Below are positions 1-6,026 of a stretch of 15,570 nucleotides of DNA, piece after piece; position 1 is the first letter of the stretch; the number at the start of each line of letters is the position of its first letter. Origin of the DNA: Clostridia bacterium (GTDB lineage Bacteria > Bacillota > Clostridia > Oscillospirales > CAG-272); the NCBI GenBank assembly GCA_017960705.1, contig JAGCYR010000111.1, positions 1-15,570 of the forward strand, read 5' to 3'. Position numbers and translations under genes: made by a program. Under the pieces are notes generated by a model. The model was not told the origin of the DNA, searched no databases, and worked only from the letters and a program-made list of their open reading frames with translations.

Positions 1-129
1 GACATCACGCGGAAGAAGAAACTGCTTGAAAAGCAGAAGGAAGGCAAGAAGAAGATGCGCCGGCTCGGCTCGGTCGAGGTGACTCCCGAGGCGTTCATGG
101 CGGTCTTGAAGCTCGACGACGATGCCTGA
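1..129 (+). CDS. lepA: Elongation factor 4 (LepA), C-terminal end only
   Basis: The first 42 codons in frame 1 end in TGA at 127-129 and encode a lysine-rich tail beginning DITRKKKLLEKQKEGKKK and ending with a segment containing GSVEV, PEAF and MAVLKLD. This is the characteristic C-terminus of LepA (EF-4), a ribosome-associated translational GTPase. The basic helix and the closing MAVLKLD-type segment belong to the LepA-specific C-terminal domain. The GTPase and other domains lie upstream of the window. The stop codon overlaps the start of the next gene by 8 bases, so the two are co-transcribed and probably translationally coupled. A lepA-hemW pair is a common Firmicutes arrangement, which supports both calls. 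Confidence 0.93.
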   Translation, partial: DITRKKKLLEKQKEGKKKMRRLGSVEVTPEAFMAVLKLDDDA

Positions 130-1243
130 TCGATTCGGCGTTTATCTTCACGTTCCGTTCTGCCTCTCCAAATGCCCGTATTGCGATTTTTACTCTTTTC
201 CGGGTTCAAACGGGGAGGACAGGGAACACTACGTCGCGGCGGTGCTGCGCGAGATCACGGAACGCGATTTTCCCGTACGGCGCGCGACCTCGGTCTTTTT
301 CGGCGGGGGAACTCCGTCGCTTCTCTCGGAAAAACAGTTCGACGCACTGCTCTCCGCGGTCACAAAGAAATACGGGCTTTCGGACGACGCCGAGCTCACC
401 TTTGAAATGAATCCCGCGACGGCGGACAGAGAAAAGCTGCGCGCTCTCCGTTCGCTCGGCTTCAACCGGGTCAGCGTCGGATGCCAAACGACGGACGACG
501 GGGAACTCCGTGCGCTCGGACGGGCGCACACGGCGGAGGGTTTTTATAAGGCGTACGAAGACGCGCTTGCCGCCGGGTTCGCGAACGTCAATATCGACCT
601 GATGTACGGCATCCCGCGCCAGACTGCGGAGTCGTTTGCCAAAACGCTATCGACTGTCTTATCTCTTGCCCCGACGCATATCTCCGCCTACGGGCTGATC
701 GTCGAGGAGGGAACCCCTTTTTACGAACGTCAAAGCACGCTCGGACTGCCGGGCGAGGACGCGGAAGCAGATCTCTACGCGATGGCGTCCGAAACGCTGC
801 GCGCGGCGGGGTACCGGCACTACGAGGTATCGAACTACGCCCGTCCGGGTTACGAATGCCGCCACAATTTGCTTTATTGGCGGCAGGGAGAGTACGCCGG
901 GTACGGGCTCTCCGCCGCGTCGCATATCGCGGGCGTCCGTACGACGAACACGAGGGATCTGAAAGCGTATCTCGCCGCTCCCGCGGAAAGCGTTGCGGAG
1001 ACGGTCGTCATAAAAGACGGTGACTCCGAATATGAATATATCATGCTGGCGCTCCGCACGGGCGACGGGATCGACGAATCGGACTTTCAACGAAGATTCG
1101 GTCACGATTTCCGCTCGACCTACCGGGAAAAACTCGCGCCGTACGCCAAAAGAGGGCTGCTTGTCTTCGACGGGGAAAGAACGGCACTCTCCGACGAGGG
1201 GCTGTACCTCGGATCGGCGCTGCTCCGGGATCTTCTTCCGTGA
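122..1243 (+). CDS. hemW: Radical SAM heme chaperone HemW (HemN-like)
   Basis: A 373-residue radical SAM protein. Near the N-terminus, HVPFCLSKCPYCDF carries the CX3CX2C cluster motif (C14, C18, C21) that binds a 4Fe-4S cluster and SAM. GGGTP at 61-65 is the SAM-contact motif. The position two after the third cysteine is Phe (F23), as in HemW; coproporphyrinogen dehydrogenase HemN has a fourth Cys there. Length also fits HemW rather than the longer HemN. HemW is known as a heme-binding chaperone that delivers heme to respiratory proteins. Older annotations call it oxygen-independent coproporphyrinogen III oxidase. The ATG at 122 lies inside the end of lepA, and the lepA tail supplies the upstream context, so a coupled start is likely. 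No terminator is seen after the stop; a new promoter follows. Confidence 0.93.
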   Translation: MPDRFGVYLHVPFCLSKCPYCDFYSFPGSNGEDREHYVAAVLREITERDFPVRRATSVFFGGGTPSLLSEKQFDALLSAVTKKYGLSDDAELTFEMNPATADREKLRALRSLGFNRVSVGCQTTDDGELRALGRAHTAEGFYKAYEDALAAGFANVNIDLMYGIPRQTAESFAKTLSTVLSLAPTHISAYGLIVEEGTPFYERQSTLGLPGEDAEADLYAMASETLRAAGYRHYEVSNYARPGYECRHNLLYWRQGEYAGYGLSAASHIAGVRTTNTRDLKAYLAAPAESVAETVVIKDGDSEYEYIMLALRTGDGIDESDFQRRFGHDFRSTYREKLAPYAKRGLLVFDGERTALSDEGLYLGSALLRDLLP

Positions 1244-1263
1244 TCTGAAAACCGTTTCCCCTC

Positions 1264-1292
1264 TTGACAGAGCGGGCAAAAAATGATAGAAT
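1264..1292 (+). promoter_or_regulatory. Sigma-A promoter for the DUF1292 gene
   Basis: A perfect -35 box TTGACA (1264-1269) is followed after exactly 17 bp by TAGAAT (1287-1292), a one-mismatch -10 box. Transcription would start near 1299. That leaves a short leader with the ribosome binding site AAGGAG at 1321-1326, 8 bp before the ATG at 1335. It lies 21 bp after the hemW stop, so the DUF1292 gene, and possibly the RNA downstream of it, is expressed independently of lepA-hemW. Confidence 0.85.
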
Positions 1293-1334
1293 AAAAGCGA
1301 CGGAAACAAGCCAAACTGAAAAGGAGAAAATACG

Positions 1335-1643
1335 ATGGCAGAACAGGAAAAGAACCTCCCCGAAGAGGAGGAAGAGGTCGACGTCTTCACCCTGACCGAC
1401 GAGGAGGGCAACGAGGAGCAGTTTGAGGTCCTCGGCTCGATCGAACTGGACGGCAAGGTGTACTACGCGCTGACCAGCGTCGAGGGACAGAACGACGAGT
1501 ACGTCATCCTTCGCCTCGAAGGCGAGGAGGGCGACGAGGTTACCCTCGTGACTGTCGACGACGACGATGAATTCGACCGCGTCGCGGACGAGTTCGAGGA
1601 TAAGCTCTTCGGTGAGATCGACTACGACGCTGACGAACAGTAA
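1335..1643 (+). CDS. DUF1292 domain protein (YrzB / UPF0473 family)
   Basis: A 102-residue, strongly acidic cytoplasmic protein with stretches of Glu and Asp at both ends. The middle (about 16-75) has the DUF1292 pattern: D-V-F-T-L-T-D-E-E-G, then F-E-V-L-G-S-I-E-L-D-G-K-V-Y-Y-A-L, then an E-Y-V-I-L-R block. The biochemical role of this family is unknown. In Bacillus and Clostridia it often sits near alaS, yrrK or recD2-type housekeeping genes. Here it has its own strong promoter and a good ribosome binding site 8 bp before the ATG. The gene ends immediately before a long structured RNA, so the two may share transcripts. The excess of GAG and GAC codons gives this segment a biased composition that follows from the acidic protein, not from transfer. 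Confidence 0.88.
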   Translation: MAEQEKNLPEEEEEVDVFTLTDEEGNEEQFEVLGSIELDGKVYYALTSVEGQNDEYVILRLEGEEGDEVTLVTVDDDDEFDRVADEFEDKLFGEIDYDADEQ

Positions 1644-1651
1644 GCTTTTTT

Positions 1652-1860
1652 AAACCTGCTTGGTTAGTGATAGACCGGAGTTTGGACCTACACTTATTTA
1701 TGGGAGCCGGGCTTACTCTGATGGGATGCAGACCTCCCGGCGGGAGCCGACTTGTTCCGCTGCCCGTACGGACGCTGGGAGCAACAAAGTCAGGGACGAA
1801 GGCATCCACCCTGTACTGACAGGGTCAGAATTTCCGGCTACACGGCCCGGCGGGGAATTT
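1652..1860 (+). ncRNA. ssrS: Candidate 6S RNA (ssrS), RNA polymerase regulator
   Basis: The two ends of this roughly 200-base non-coding stretch pair in a long closing stem. Bases 1655-1680 pair with 1832-1854 in about two dozen Watson-Crick and G-U pairs, broken by single bulged As (1666, 1670, 1674) and one U-C mismatch (1661/1848). Inside, the 3' half carries a 6-bp hairpin (CCCTGT/ACAGGG, 1809-1824), and the apical region has further GC-rich helices such as CTCCC/GGGAG (1734-1746). A long closing stem, an open central region with a small hairpin on its 3' side and an apical arm are the architecture of 6S RNA, which mimics an open promoter and binds sigma-A RNA polymerase. Length also fits. 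A weak promoter (TCGACT 1618-1623, 17 bp, TAAGCT 1641-1646) could start it near 1652; otherwise it would be processed from the DUF1292 transcript. Terminators follow. The ends are approximate and the family call rests on structure and remembered resemblance, not a covariance search. Confidence 0.75.
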
Positions 1861-1874
1861 ACGCCCTTAAAGGC

Positions 1875-1907
1875 AAAAAAAGCGGACGGTAACGAACCGT
1901 CCGTTTT
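1875..1907. terminator. Bidirectional intrinsic terminator (6S RNA / yitT pair)
   Basis: An 8-bp perfect stem CGGACGGT/ACCGTCCG (1883-1890 with 1896-1903) has a 5-base loop. On the plus strand it is followed by TTTT (1904-1907). On the minus strand it is followed by seven Ts (complement of the A run 1875-1881). It can therefore stop both the RNA coming from the left and the yitT transcript coming from the right; the minus-strand version has the better U-tract. Confidence 0.82.
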
Positions 1908-1916
1908 AATTATTAT

Positions 1917-1943
1917 ACCGACCGCCTCGGCGGTCGGTCTTTT
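1917..1943 (+). terminator. Second hairpin terminator, plus strand
   Basis: A 9-bp GC-rich stem ACCGACCGC/GCGGTCGGT (1917-1925 with 1930-1938) closes on a CTCG loop and is followed by CTTTTGTTT. On the minus strand the hairpin is followed by a mixed A/T stretch rather than a T run, so it most likely backs up the preceding terminator for plus-strand transcription. It ends within a few bases of the converging yitT stop codon. Confidence 0.72.
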
Positions 1944-1945
1944 GT

Positions 1946-2809
1946 TTAAACACTGCGGAAACCTCTGCCGACGATCTCGCTGGAGTTCAGGATGATGACG
2001 AACGCCTTCGGGTCGATCTCGCGGACCGCGCGGCGGAGCCGGATGCCCTCGATCCGGCGGCAGACCGTGACGAGCGTGGGTTTGGAATCGTGCGAATAAC
2101 CGCCCGTCGCGTCGAGGATCGTGGTCGTGTGCCCCATCTTCTCGATGATGTGGCGGCTGATCTCGTCGGGCTTCTCGGTCACGATCAGAAAGCACTTGCA
2201 GACCGAGAGCGATTCGATCACGCTGTCGACCAAAAACGCCTTCGCAAACAGACCGAGCAGCGAGAAGAGCCCCGCCGTCACCCCGAAAACGAAGAACGCG
2301 GAGCCTGCGATGAGAAAGTCGGTGCAGAGCAGGGCTTTTCCCGTGTCGAGCCGCGTGTACTTCTTCAGGATCAGCGCGACGATATCGGTCCCGCCGGAAG
2401 ACGCGTTCACGTAAAACAAGATCGACGACCCGATCGAGGTGAGCAGGATCGCGTAGACCAGTTCGAGAAAGGGTTGATTCGTGATCGGCTGATCGAGCGG
2501 GATCCATTTTTCAAGCCCGAGCGTTTCAAGCGAGAAAAGAAGGCTGCAGAAGACCGTTCTTGCGCTGAAGCTCTTTCCGACGACGAAGAATCCGATCACA
2601 AGCAGAAGGACGTTGATCGCCGTGATCAGGGTACCGGGGGTGACGTAGGCGTTCGGGATCGCCTTGCCGAGGACGGTCGAGATACCGCTGACCCCGCCGG
2701 TCGAAAAGCCGTTCGGGATCTTGAAAAAGTAGACGCCTACCGCGATCATGGAAGAGCCGAGGATCATTACGAGGAAGCGGAAGAGGAGCTTTCCCTTTGC
2801 GGTTTTCAT
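1946..2809 (-). CDS. YitT family membrane protein (DUF161 + DUF2179)
   Basis: A 287-residue integral membrane protein. Hydrophobic helices fill the first ~195 residues, for example 11-29, 61-78, 115-134 and 164-186. The family signature IPNGFSTGGVSGI at 31-43 and NASSGGTDI at 135-143 belong to the DUF161 membrane domain. The soluble C-terminal DUF2179 domain (about 225-281) begins after a segment where KPDEISRHIIEKMGHTTT leads into GGYSH, and ends near EIVGRGF. YitT proteins are widespread and often multi-copy in Firmicutes; the substrate or function is not established. It starts 4 bp after the stop of its upstream paralogue, with a GAGG ribosome binding site inside that gene's end, so translation is coupled. 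The transcript probably ends at the hairpin 1875-1907. Confidence 0.9.
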   Translation of the reverse strand: MKTAKGKLLFRFLVMILGSSMIAVGVYFFKIPNGFSTGGVSGISTVLGKAIPNAYVTPGTLITAINVLLLVIGFFVVGKSFSARTVFCSLLFSLETLGLEKWIPLDQPITNQPFLELVYAILLTSIGSSILFYVNASSGGTDIVALILKKYTRLDTGKALLCTDFLIAGSAFFVFGVTAGLFSLLGLFAKAFLVDSVIESLSVCKCFLIVTEKPDEISRHIIEKMGHTTTILDATGGYSHDSKPTLVTVCRRIEGIRLRRAVREIDPKAFVIILNSSEIVGRGFRSV

Positions 2810-2813
2810 CTCG

Positions 2814-3749
2814 TTATTCCTCTTTCGTCTCTTCCGACGGTTCCGCGGGGACGTCCGGGATCTGTCCCGCCGTCGGACGCGGCGGATCGGCGGTCACGGT
2901 GGTAAAGCCGTTCCCGTGCACGGCCGCGACCGAGTGCACCACCGTAAAAGCGGCGGGGTCGATCGAGCGGATCAGCTGTTGGACGCGGTAGAGCTGACGG
3001 GTGGAAACGACCGTCATAACGAGGTCGCATTCTCTCTGCAGATAGCCGGTCTTCCCGTGCAGGAGCGTGACGCCGCGGCTCATCTCGGTAATGATCGCCT
3101 CGGTCAGCTCGGCGGGCTTGTTCGTGACGATGGTGATCTGCATCTTCTGCCGCCCGACCAGCAACACCTTGTCGATCAGAACGGTGTAGATCAGGACGAG
3201 GATCAGACCGTAGAGCACCTCTTCTTTGGTCGACCAGAACGCCTGGAGCAGGAGGATGATGACATCGAAGGACCAGATCGCGATCGAGACCGGAACGTGC
3301 AGATACTTGTTGGCGATCAGCGGAGGGATATCGGTGCCGCCGGTCGACGAACCGCAGCGGAGCACCGTTCCGACCGCAAGCCCGATGAGCAGCCCCGCGT
3401 AGATGGTCGCGAGCAGCAGGTTGTCGGTCAGATGCACCTTCAGAAGATGCGGCTCGAGGATGGTGTAGAACACGGGATAGCTGATCGAACTTACCAGAGT
3501 CGTCAGGGCGAAACGGCGACCGAGAAAGATCAGACCGACGACGAACATCGCTGCGTAAAAGATGTTGGTGAAGACGGCGATGGGGAAGCCGCTCACCTTG
3601 TTGACGAAGATGGCGATACCGGCGGTGCCGCAGGTGATCAGCCCGTTCGGAACGATGAACAGGGCAGTCGTGGCGGCGTAGATGCCGTTCGCTAAGATCA
3701 CGGCGATGATCTCGAACGTCAGCCGGAGCTTCGGATTCTTCAAAAACAC
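2814..3749 (-). CDS. YitT family membrane protein, second paralogue (DUF161 + DUF2179)
   Basis: A 311-residue membrane protein of the same family as its downstream neighbour but clearly diverged. VPNGLITCGTAGI (33-45) and GSSTGGTDI (133-141) match the two DUF161 signatures. Helices cover about 11-33, 57-77, 110-130 and 156-195. The DUF2179 domain follows at about 225-281, ending near AVHGNGF. A proline- and glutamate-rich tail (about 287-311) has no counterpart in the first copy. The start is GTG at 3749 (complement), chosen because AAGGAG lies 7 bp upstream and the DUF161 domain begins directly after it. No independent promoter is obvious in the short gap to the mscL terminator, so expression may depend on incomplete termination there. 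The role is unknown; the pair probably works together. Confidence 0.88.
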   Translation of the reverse strand: MFLKNPKLRLTFEIIAVILANGIYAATTALFIVPNGLITCGTAGIAIFVNKVSGFPIAVFTNIFYAAMFVVGLIFLGRRFALTTLVSSISYPVFYTILEPHLLKVHLTDNLLLATIYAGLLIGLAVGTVLRCGSSTGGTDIPPLIANKYLHVPVSIAIWSFDVIILLLQAFWSTKEEVLYGLILVLIYTVLIDKVLLVGRQKMQITIVTNKPAELTEAIITEMSRGVTLLHGKTGYLQRECDLVMTVVSTRQLYRVQQLIRSIDPAAFTVVHSVAAVHGNGFTTVTADPPRPTAGQIPDVPAEPSEETKEE

Positions 3750-3767
3750 GGTTGACTCCTTCCCCCG

Positions 3768-3819
3768 AAAAAAGCCCCGGGCGGCGATCCGCTACGTGGA
3801 TAGAGGTCTGCCGCCCGGG
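3768..3819 (-). terminator. Strong hairpin terminator between mscL and the yitT pair
   Basis: On the minus strand CCCGGGCGGC (3810-3819) pairs perfectly with GCCGCCCGGG (3776-3785) around a 24-base loop that itself can fold (ATCC/GGAT). It is followed by GC and six Ts (complement of 3768-3773). It lies 17 bp after the mscL stop and its T run ends only a few bases before the ribosome binding site of the next gene. Confidence 0.85.
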
Positions 3820-3836
3820 ATATTCAAATCGGGGTA

Positions 3837-4424
3837 TTACTTATTGATCTTTTCGAGGATCTTTTCAAGCAGTTCGGTCTGCTTTTGGTTGGCGTCGTAG
3901 AACGCCTGGAGCTGCGCCTCTTTCGCGGCGGCGGCTTCAGCTGCCGCGGCGTCGGCTTTCGCCTGCTCTTCGGCGGCGATCTTGGCTTCTTCTTCCGCTT
4001 TCTTCGCGGCCTCTTCGGCTTTCGCCTTTTCACGGAAGGCGAGCCGATCCTGCGACGAGCGGATGACGCGGACCATGATGAAGATGGTCAGCGCGATGAT
4101 CAGGAAATTGACGATCGCCTGCAGGAACAGACCGTACTGGATGTGTCCTGCGCCGGTCCCCTCCACGATCACGTCCAGCCCGGTTTCGGGATACTGGATA
4201 TAATCGGGCTTTTTGATCCACACTTCAAGGTCGGCAAGCGACGCTCTGCCGGTGAAGAGACCGACGAGCGGCATGATGATATTGTTGACCAGCGAGGTGA
4301 TGATGGCGTTGAACGCGCCGCCGATGACGACCGCAACTGCCAGATCGAGGATGTTGCCCTTGGTTATGAACGCTTTGAAATCCTTGAAAAACGAACTCTT
4401 TTTCTTTTCTTTGTTCTTGCTCAT
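3837..4424 (-). CDS. mscL: Large-conductance mechanosensitive channel MscL
   Basis: A 195-residue channel protein that opens under membrane tension to release solutes in hypo-osmotic shock. The N-terminal amphipathic helix FFKDFKAFITKGN (12-24) leads into TM1 (about 25-50), where DLAVAVVIGGAFNAI and a segment ending NNIIMPLVG are the MscL signature. A periplasmic loop follows, then TM2 (about 98-120, GLFLQAIVNFLIIALTIF). After that comes an unusually long tail (about 130-195), very rich in Ala, Glu and Lys and predicted to be helical or coiled coil, ending ELLEKILEKINK; typical MscL proteins are about 130-150 residues. The frame stays open upstream to 4526, but the ATG at 4424 is chosen because it matches the family N-terminus and lies downstream of a good promoter. 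GGAG sits 13 bases before it, a little far. It is followed by a strong terminator. Confidence 0.95.
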   Translation of the reverse strand: MSKNKEKKKSSFFKDFKAFITKGNILDLAVAVVIGGAFNAIITSLVNNIIMPLVGLFTGRASLADLEVWIKKPDYIQYPETGLDVIVEGTGAGHIQYGLFLQAIVNFLIIALTIFIMVRVIRSSQDRLAFREKAKAEEAAKKAEEEAKIAAEEQAKADAAAAEAAAAKEAQLQAFYDANQKQTELLEKILEKINK

Positions 4425-4484
4425 GATTCGGGTGACGCTCCTTCCGTTTTTTTGATTCGGGCGGGATCGGGGTTTCCACCTTTT

Positions 4485-4513
4485 AATATACACCAAAAAA
4501 GCGAAAAAGTCAA
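4485..4513 (-). promoter_or_regulatory. Sigma-A promoter for mscL
   Basis: Read on the minus strand, TTGACT (4508-4513) is followed after exactly 17 bp by TATATT (4485-4490). Each box has one mismatch to consensus. The start would be near 4478, leaving a leader of about 50 bases that includes the GGAG before the mscL ATG. Its position shows that the longer upstream reading frame (to 4526) cannot be fully translated from this promoter. Confidence 0.82.
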
Positions 4514-4562
4514 GCCCTGCGCGCAAAACCCGCCGTTTTTCGTTCCGACCTTTAAAAAGTCC

Positions 4563-4591
4563 GTTTTATAGAACGTATATCGGGGTAGAAT
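4563..4591 (+). promoter_or_regulatory. Possible promoter for the small membrane protein
   Basis: A -10-like TAGAAT at 4586-4591 is identical to the -10 of the DUF1292 promoter. The matching -35 position (4563-4568, GTTTTA) is poor. Position is right: transcription would begin near 4598, just before GGAGG and the ATG at 4625. If real, it is weak or needs an activator. Confidence 0.4.
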
Positions 4592-4624
4592 AAAGTCGTA
4601 AAAAGAAAAACGGAGGCGCTGAAA

Positions 4625-4885
4625 ATGAAAAACAGAACGACGAATTACAGGGGCAGTTACCGGACGCTCTTTTGCCTGACCTTTCTTCTGATCGGGCTCT
4701 CGGTCATCCTGGGGATCCTCGTCTCTGAGGACGCGTGTCTTGCCGCGTTCTTTTCGGGCGTGACGGTCATCACCCTCGGATCGATCCTTCGATTCGCCGC
4801 CGAGAGCGCGGCGGAGATCGAGCGAGAGAAGACCGAAGCGGAAAACGTCGCCGGGGTTTCCCCAAAAATGGTGAAACGGTCTTGA
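4625..4885 (+). CDS. Small two-helix membrane protein, unknown family
   Basis: An 86-residue protein with a basic start (MKNRTTNYRGSYR), two hydrophobic helices (about 14-33 and 39-58) separated by a short acidic turn (SEDAC), and a charged helical tail (about 60-86) rich in Glu, Lys and Ala. The basic N-terminus before helix 1 suggests an N-in, C-in hairpin in the cytoplasmic membrane. I do not recognise the family. Support for it being real comes from GGAGG 8 bp before the ATG, third-position GC use like its neighbours, and a membrane topology that would not arise by chance in an antisense frame. It lies between divergent mscL and co-directional asnA. The stop codon overlaps the -35 box of the asnA promoter. 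Confidence 0.72.
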   Translation: MKNRTTNYRGSYRTLFCLTFLLIGLSVILGILVSEDACLAAFFSGVTVITLGSILRFAAESAAEIEREKTEAENVAGVSPKMVKRS

Positions 4886-4909
4886 CAAAACGGCGAAATC
4901 GAGTATAAT
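4882..4909 (+). promoter_or_regulatory. Sigma-A promoter for asnA
   Basis: Consensus TTGACA (4882-4887) and consensus TATAAT (4904-4909) are separated by 16 bp, making this the strongest-looking promoter in the window. The -35 box contains the TGA stop of the preceding gene. Transcription would start near 4916 and give a leader of about 47 bases. Confidence 0.88.
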
Positions 4910-4929
4910 TATTACATTCCGTAAACCAT

Positions 4930-4965
4930 AGGAGGACGCCGGTCCCAACCGGTGCGTAAGGTATG
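4930..4965 (+). promoter_or_regulatory. asnA translation start with a hairpin between Shine-Dalgarno and ATG
   Basis: A full AGGAGG lies at 4930-4935, but the ATG is at 4963, 27 bases later, far beyond normal spacing. The gap holds a hairpin: CCGGT (4939-4943) pairs with ACCGG (4948-4952) around CCCA, extended by ACG (4936-4938) with CGT (4955-4957) across a two-base bulge. Folding this out leaves AAGGT between AGGAGG and ATG, a normal 5-base spacing. An in-frame TAA at 4957-4959 rules out an earlier start. Hairpin-bridged initiation sites are known, for example in phage T4 gene 38; applying that here is inference. Confidence 0.6.
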
Positions 4966-5967
4966 TCAAGCTGTCGGATCCCGGAGAACTACGTTTCCCA
5001 CCTGACCCTGCGTCAGACAGAGAACGCCATCAAGAAGGTCAAGGACTTTTTCGAGCGTGATCTCGCCATCCAACTGAATCTGACGCGCGTTTCCGCGCCT
5101 TTGTTCGTGTCGCGCGACAGCGGTCTGAACGACAACCTGAACGGCGTCGAGCGCCCGGTCTCCTTCGATCTCTCCTCGGGCGAGACCTTCGAGATCGTCC
5201 ATTCGCTCGCGAAATGGAAGCGTCAGGCGCTGAAAACCTACGGATTTGAGGCGGGCGAGGGGCTCTATACCGATATGAACGCCATCCGCCGCGACGAGGA
5301 CACCGACAACCTCCATTCGATCTTCGTCGATCAGTGGGACTGGGAGAAGGTCATCCGCCGCGAGGACCGTACGCTCGACACGCTGAAAAAGACCGTCAAA
5401 CTGATCTATGCGTCGCTCCGTCACACCGAGATCTATATCGCCGACGACTATAAGTTCATCGACCGCTTGCTCCCCGAGAAGATCACCTTCCTCTCGACGC
5501 AGGAGCTTGAAGACAGATATCCCGACGCCACCCCGAAGGAGCGCGAATATTTCGCCGCGAAGGAATACGGCGCGATCTGCCTGATCGGTATCGGCGGGAA
5601 ACTGAGATCCGGCGTCCGTCACGACGGACGCGCCCCCGACTACGACGATTGGTCGCTGAACTGCGATATCATCGTTTACTATCCCGTTCTCGACGTCGCG
5701 CTCGAACTCTCCTCTATGGGGATCCGGGTCGACGAGGAGGCGATGAAGCGCCAGCTTGCCGAGGCGGGCTGCCCCGAGCGGGCGGATCTGCCCTTCCACC
5801 GCGCGCTGCTCAACGGGGAGCTTCCGTACACGATCGGCGGCGGCATCGGTCAGTCGAGAATGTGTATGTTCTTCCTCCGGAAGGCGCACATCGGCGAGGT
5901 GCAGTCCTCGTTCTGGGACGCCGATACCAAACGCGTCTGCGCGGAAAAGGGCGTCGAGCTCCTTTGA
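4963..5967 (+). CDS. asnA: Aspartate-ammonia ligase (asparagine synthetase A)
   Basis: A 334-residue cytoplasmic enzyme that makes L-asparagine from aspartate, ammonia and ATP, related to class II aminoacyl-tRNA synthetases. Diagnostic blocks, in order: NLTRVSAPLFV (39-49), DSGLNDNLNGVERPVSFD (52-69), FEIVHSLAKWKRQAL (76-90), EGLYTDMNAIRRDED (99-113), HSIFVDQWDWE (118-128), GIGGKLRSGVRHDGRAPDYDDW (209-230, given here by its ends: GIGGKL and PDYDDW), ELSSMGIRVD (248-257) and GGGIGQSRM (292-300). Length equals the family norm. The N-terminal IPENY followed by a K-x-F-F helix matches Firmicutes AsnA, which supports the ATG at 4963 despite the odd ribosome binding site spacing. It has its own strong promoter and a strong terminator, so it is a single-gene unit. 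Confidence 0.97.
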   Translation: MSSCRIPENYVSHLTLRQTENAIKKVKDFFERDLAIQLNLTRVSAPLFVSRDSGLNDNLNGVERPVSFDLSSGETFEIVHSLAKWKRQALKTYGFEAGEGLYTDMNAIRRDEDTDNLHSIFVDQWDWEKVIRREDRTLDTLKKTVKLIYASLRHTEIYIADDYKFIDRLLPEKITFLSTQELEDRYPDATPKEREYFAAKEYGAICLIGIGGKLRSGVRHDGRAPDYDDWSLNCDIIVYYPVLDVALELSSMGIRVDEEAMKRQLAEAGCPERADLPFHRALLNGELPYTIGGGIGQSRMCMFFLRKAHIGEVQSSFWDADTKRVCAEKGVELL

Positions 5968-5976
5968 TTCAAACAT

Positions 5977-6010
5977 AAAAATCCGGCTGTCAAACGACAG
6001 CCGGATTTTT
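5977..6010. terminator. Bidirectional terminator between asnA and the uronate operon
   Basis: A perfect 15-bp stem (5977-5991 with 5996-6010) has the GC core TCCGGCTGTC, an AAAC loop, and A5/T5 arms that supply a T run on either strand. Plus-strand T run is TTTTTT at 6006-6011. It lies 10 bp after the asnA stop and 16 bp from the last stop of the converging operon, so it can end both transcripts. Confidence 0.92.
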
Positions 6011-6026
6011 TATAGGGGAAGGGGGA

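Noticed and set aside
1652..1860. tmRNA, RNase P RNA or SRP RNA as the identity of the structured RNA
   Set aside because: No tRNA-like end or tag frame, no RNase P core motifs and no SRP loop motif are visible. The long closing stem and open centre fit 6S better.
1660..1995. A 111-codon plus-strand frame across the structured RNA
   Set aside because: It has no ribosome binding site, runs through two terminator hairpins and into the converging yitT gene, and its composition is not protein-like.
2090..3695. Plus-strand frames of 271 and 315 codons opposite the yitT genes
   Set aside because: They are very rich in Arg, Asp and Gln, mirror the membrane codons of the real genes, and lack start signals.
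4425..4526. N-terminal extension of MscL to 4526
   Set aside because: The extension has no family similarity and begins upstream of the -35 box of the mscL promoter, so it could not be transcribed from it. The ATG at 4424 fits the family.
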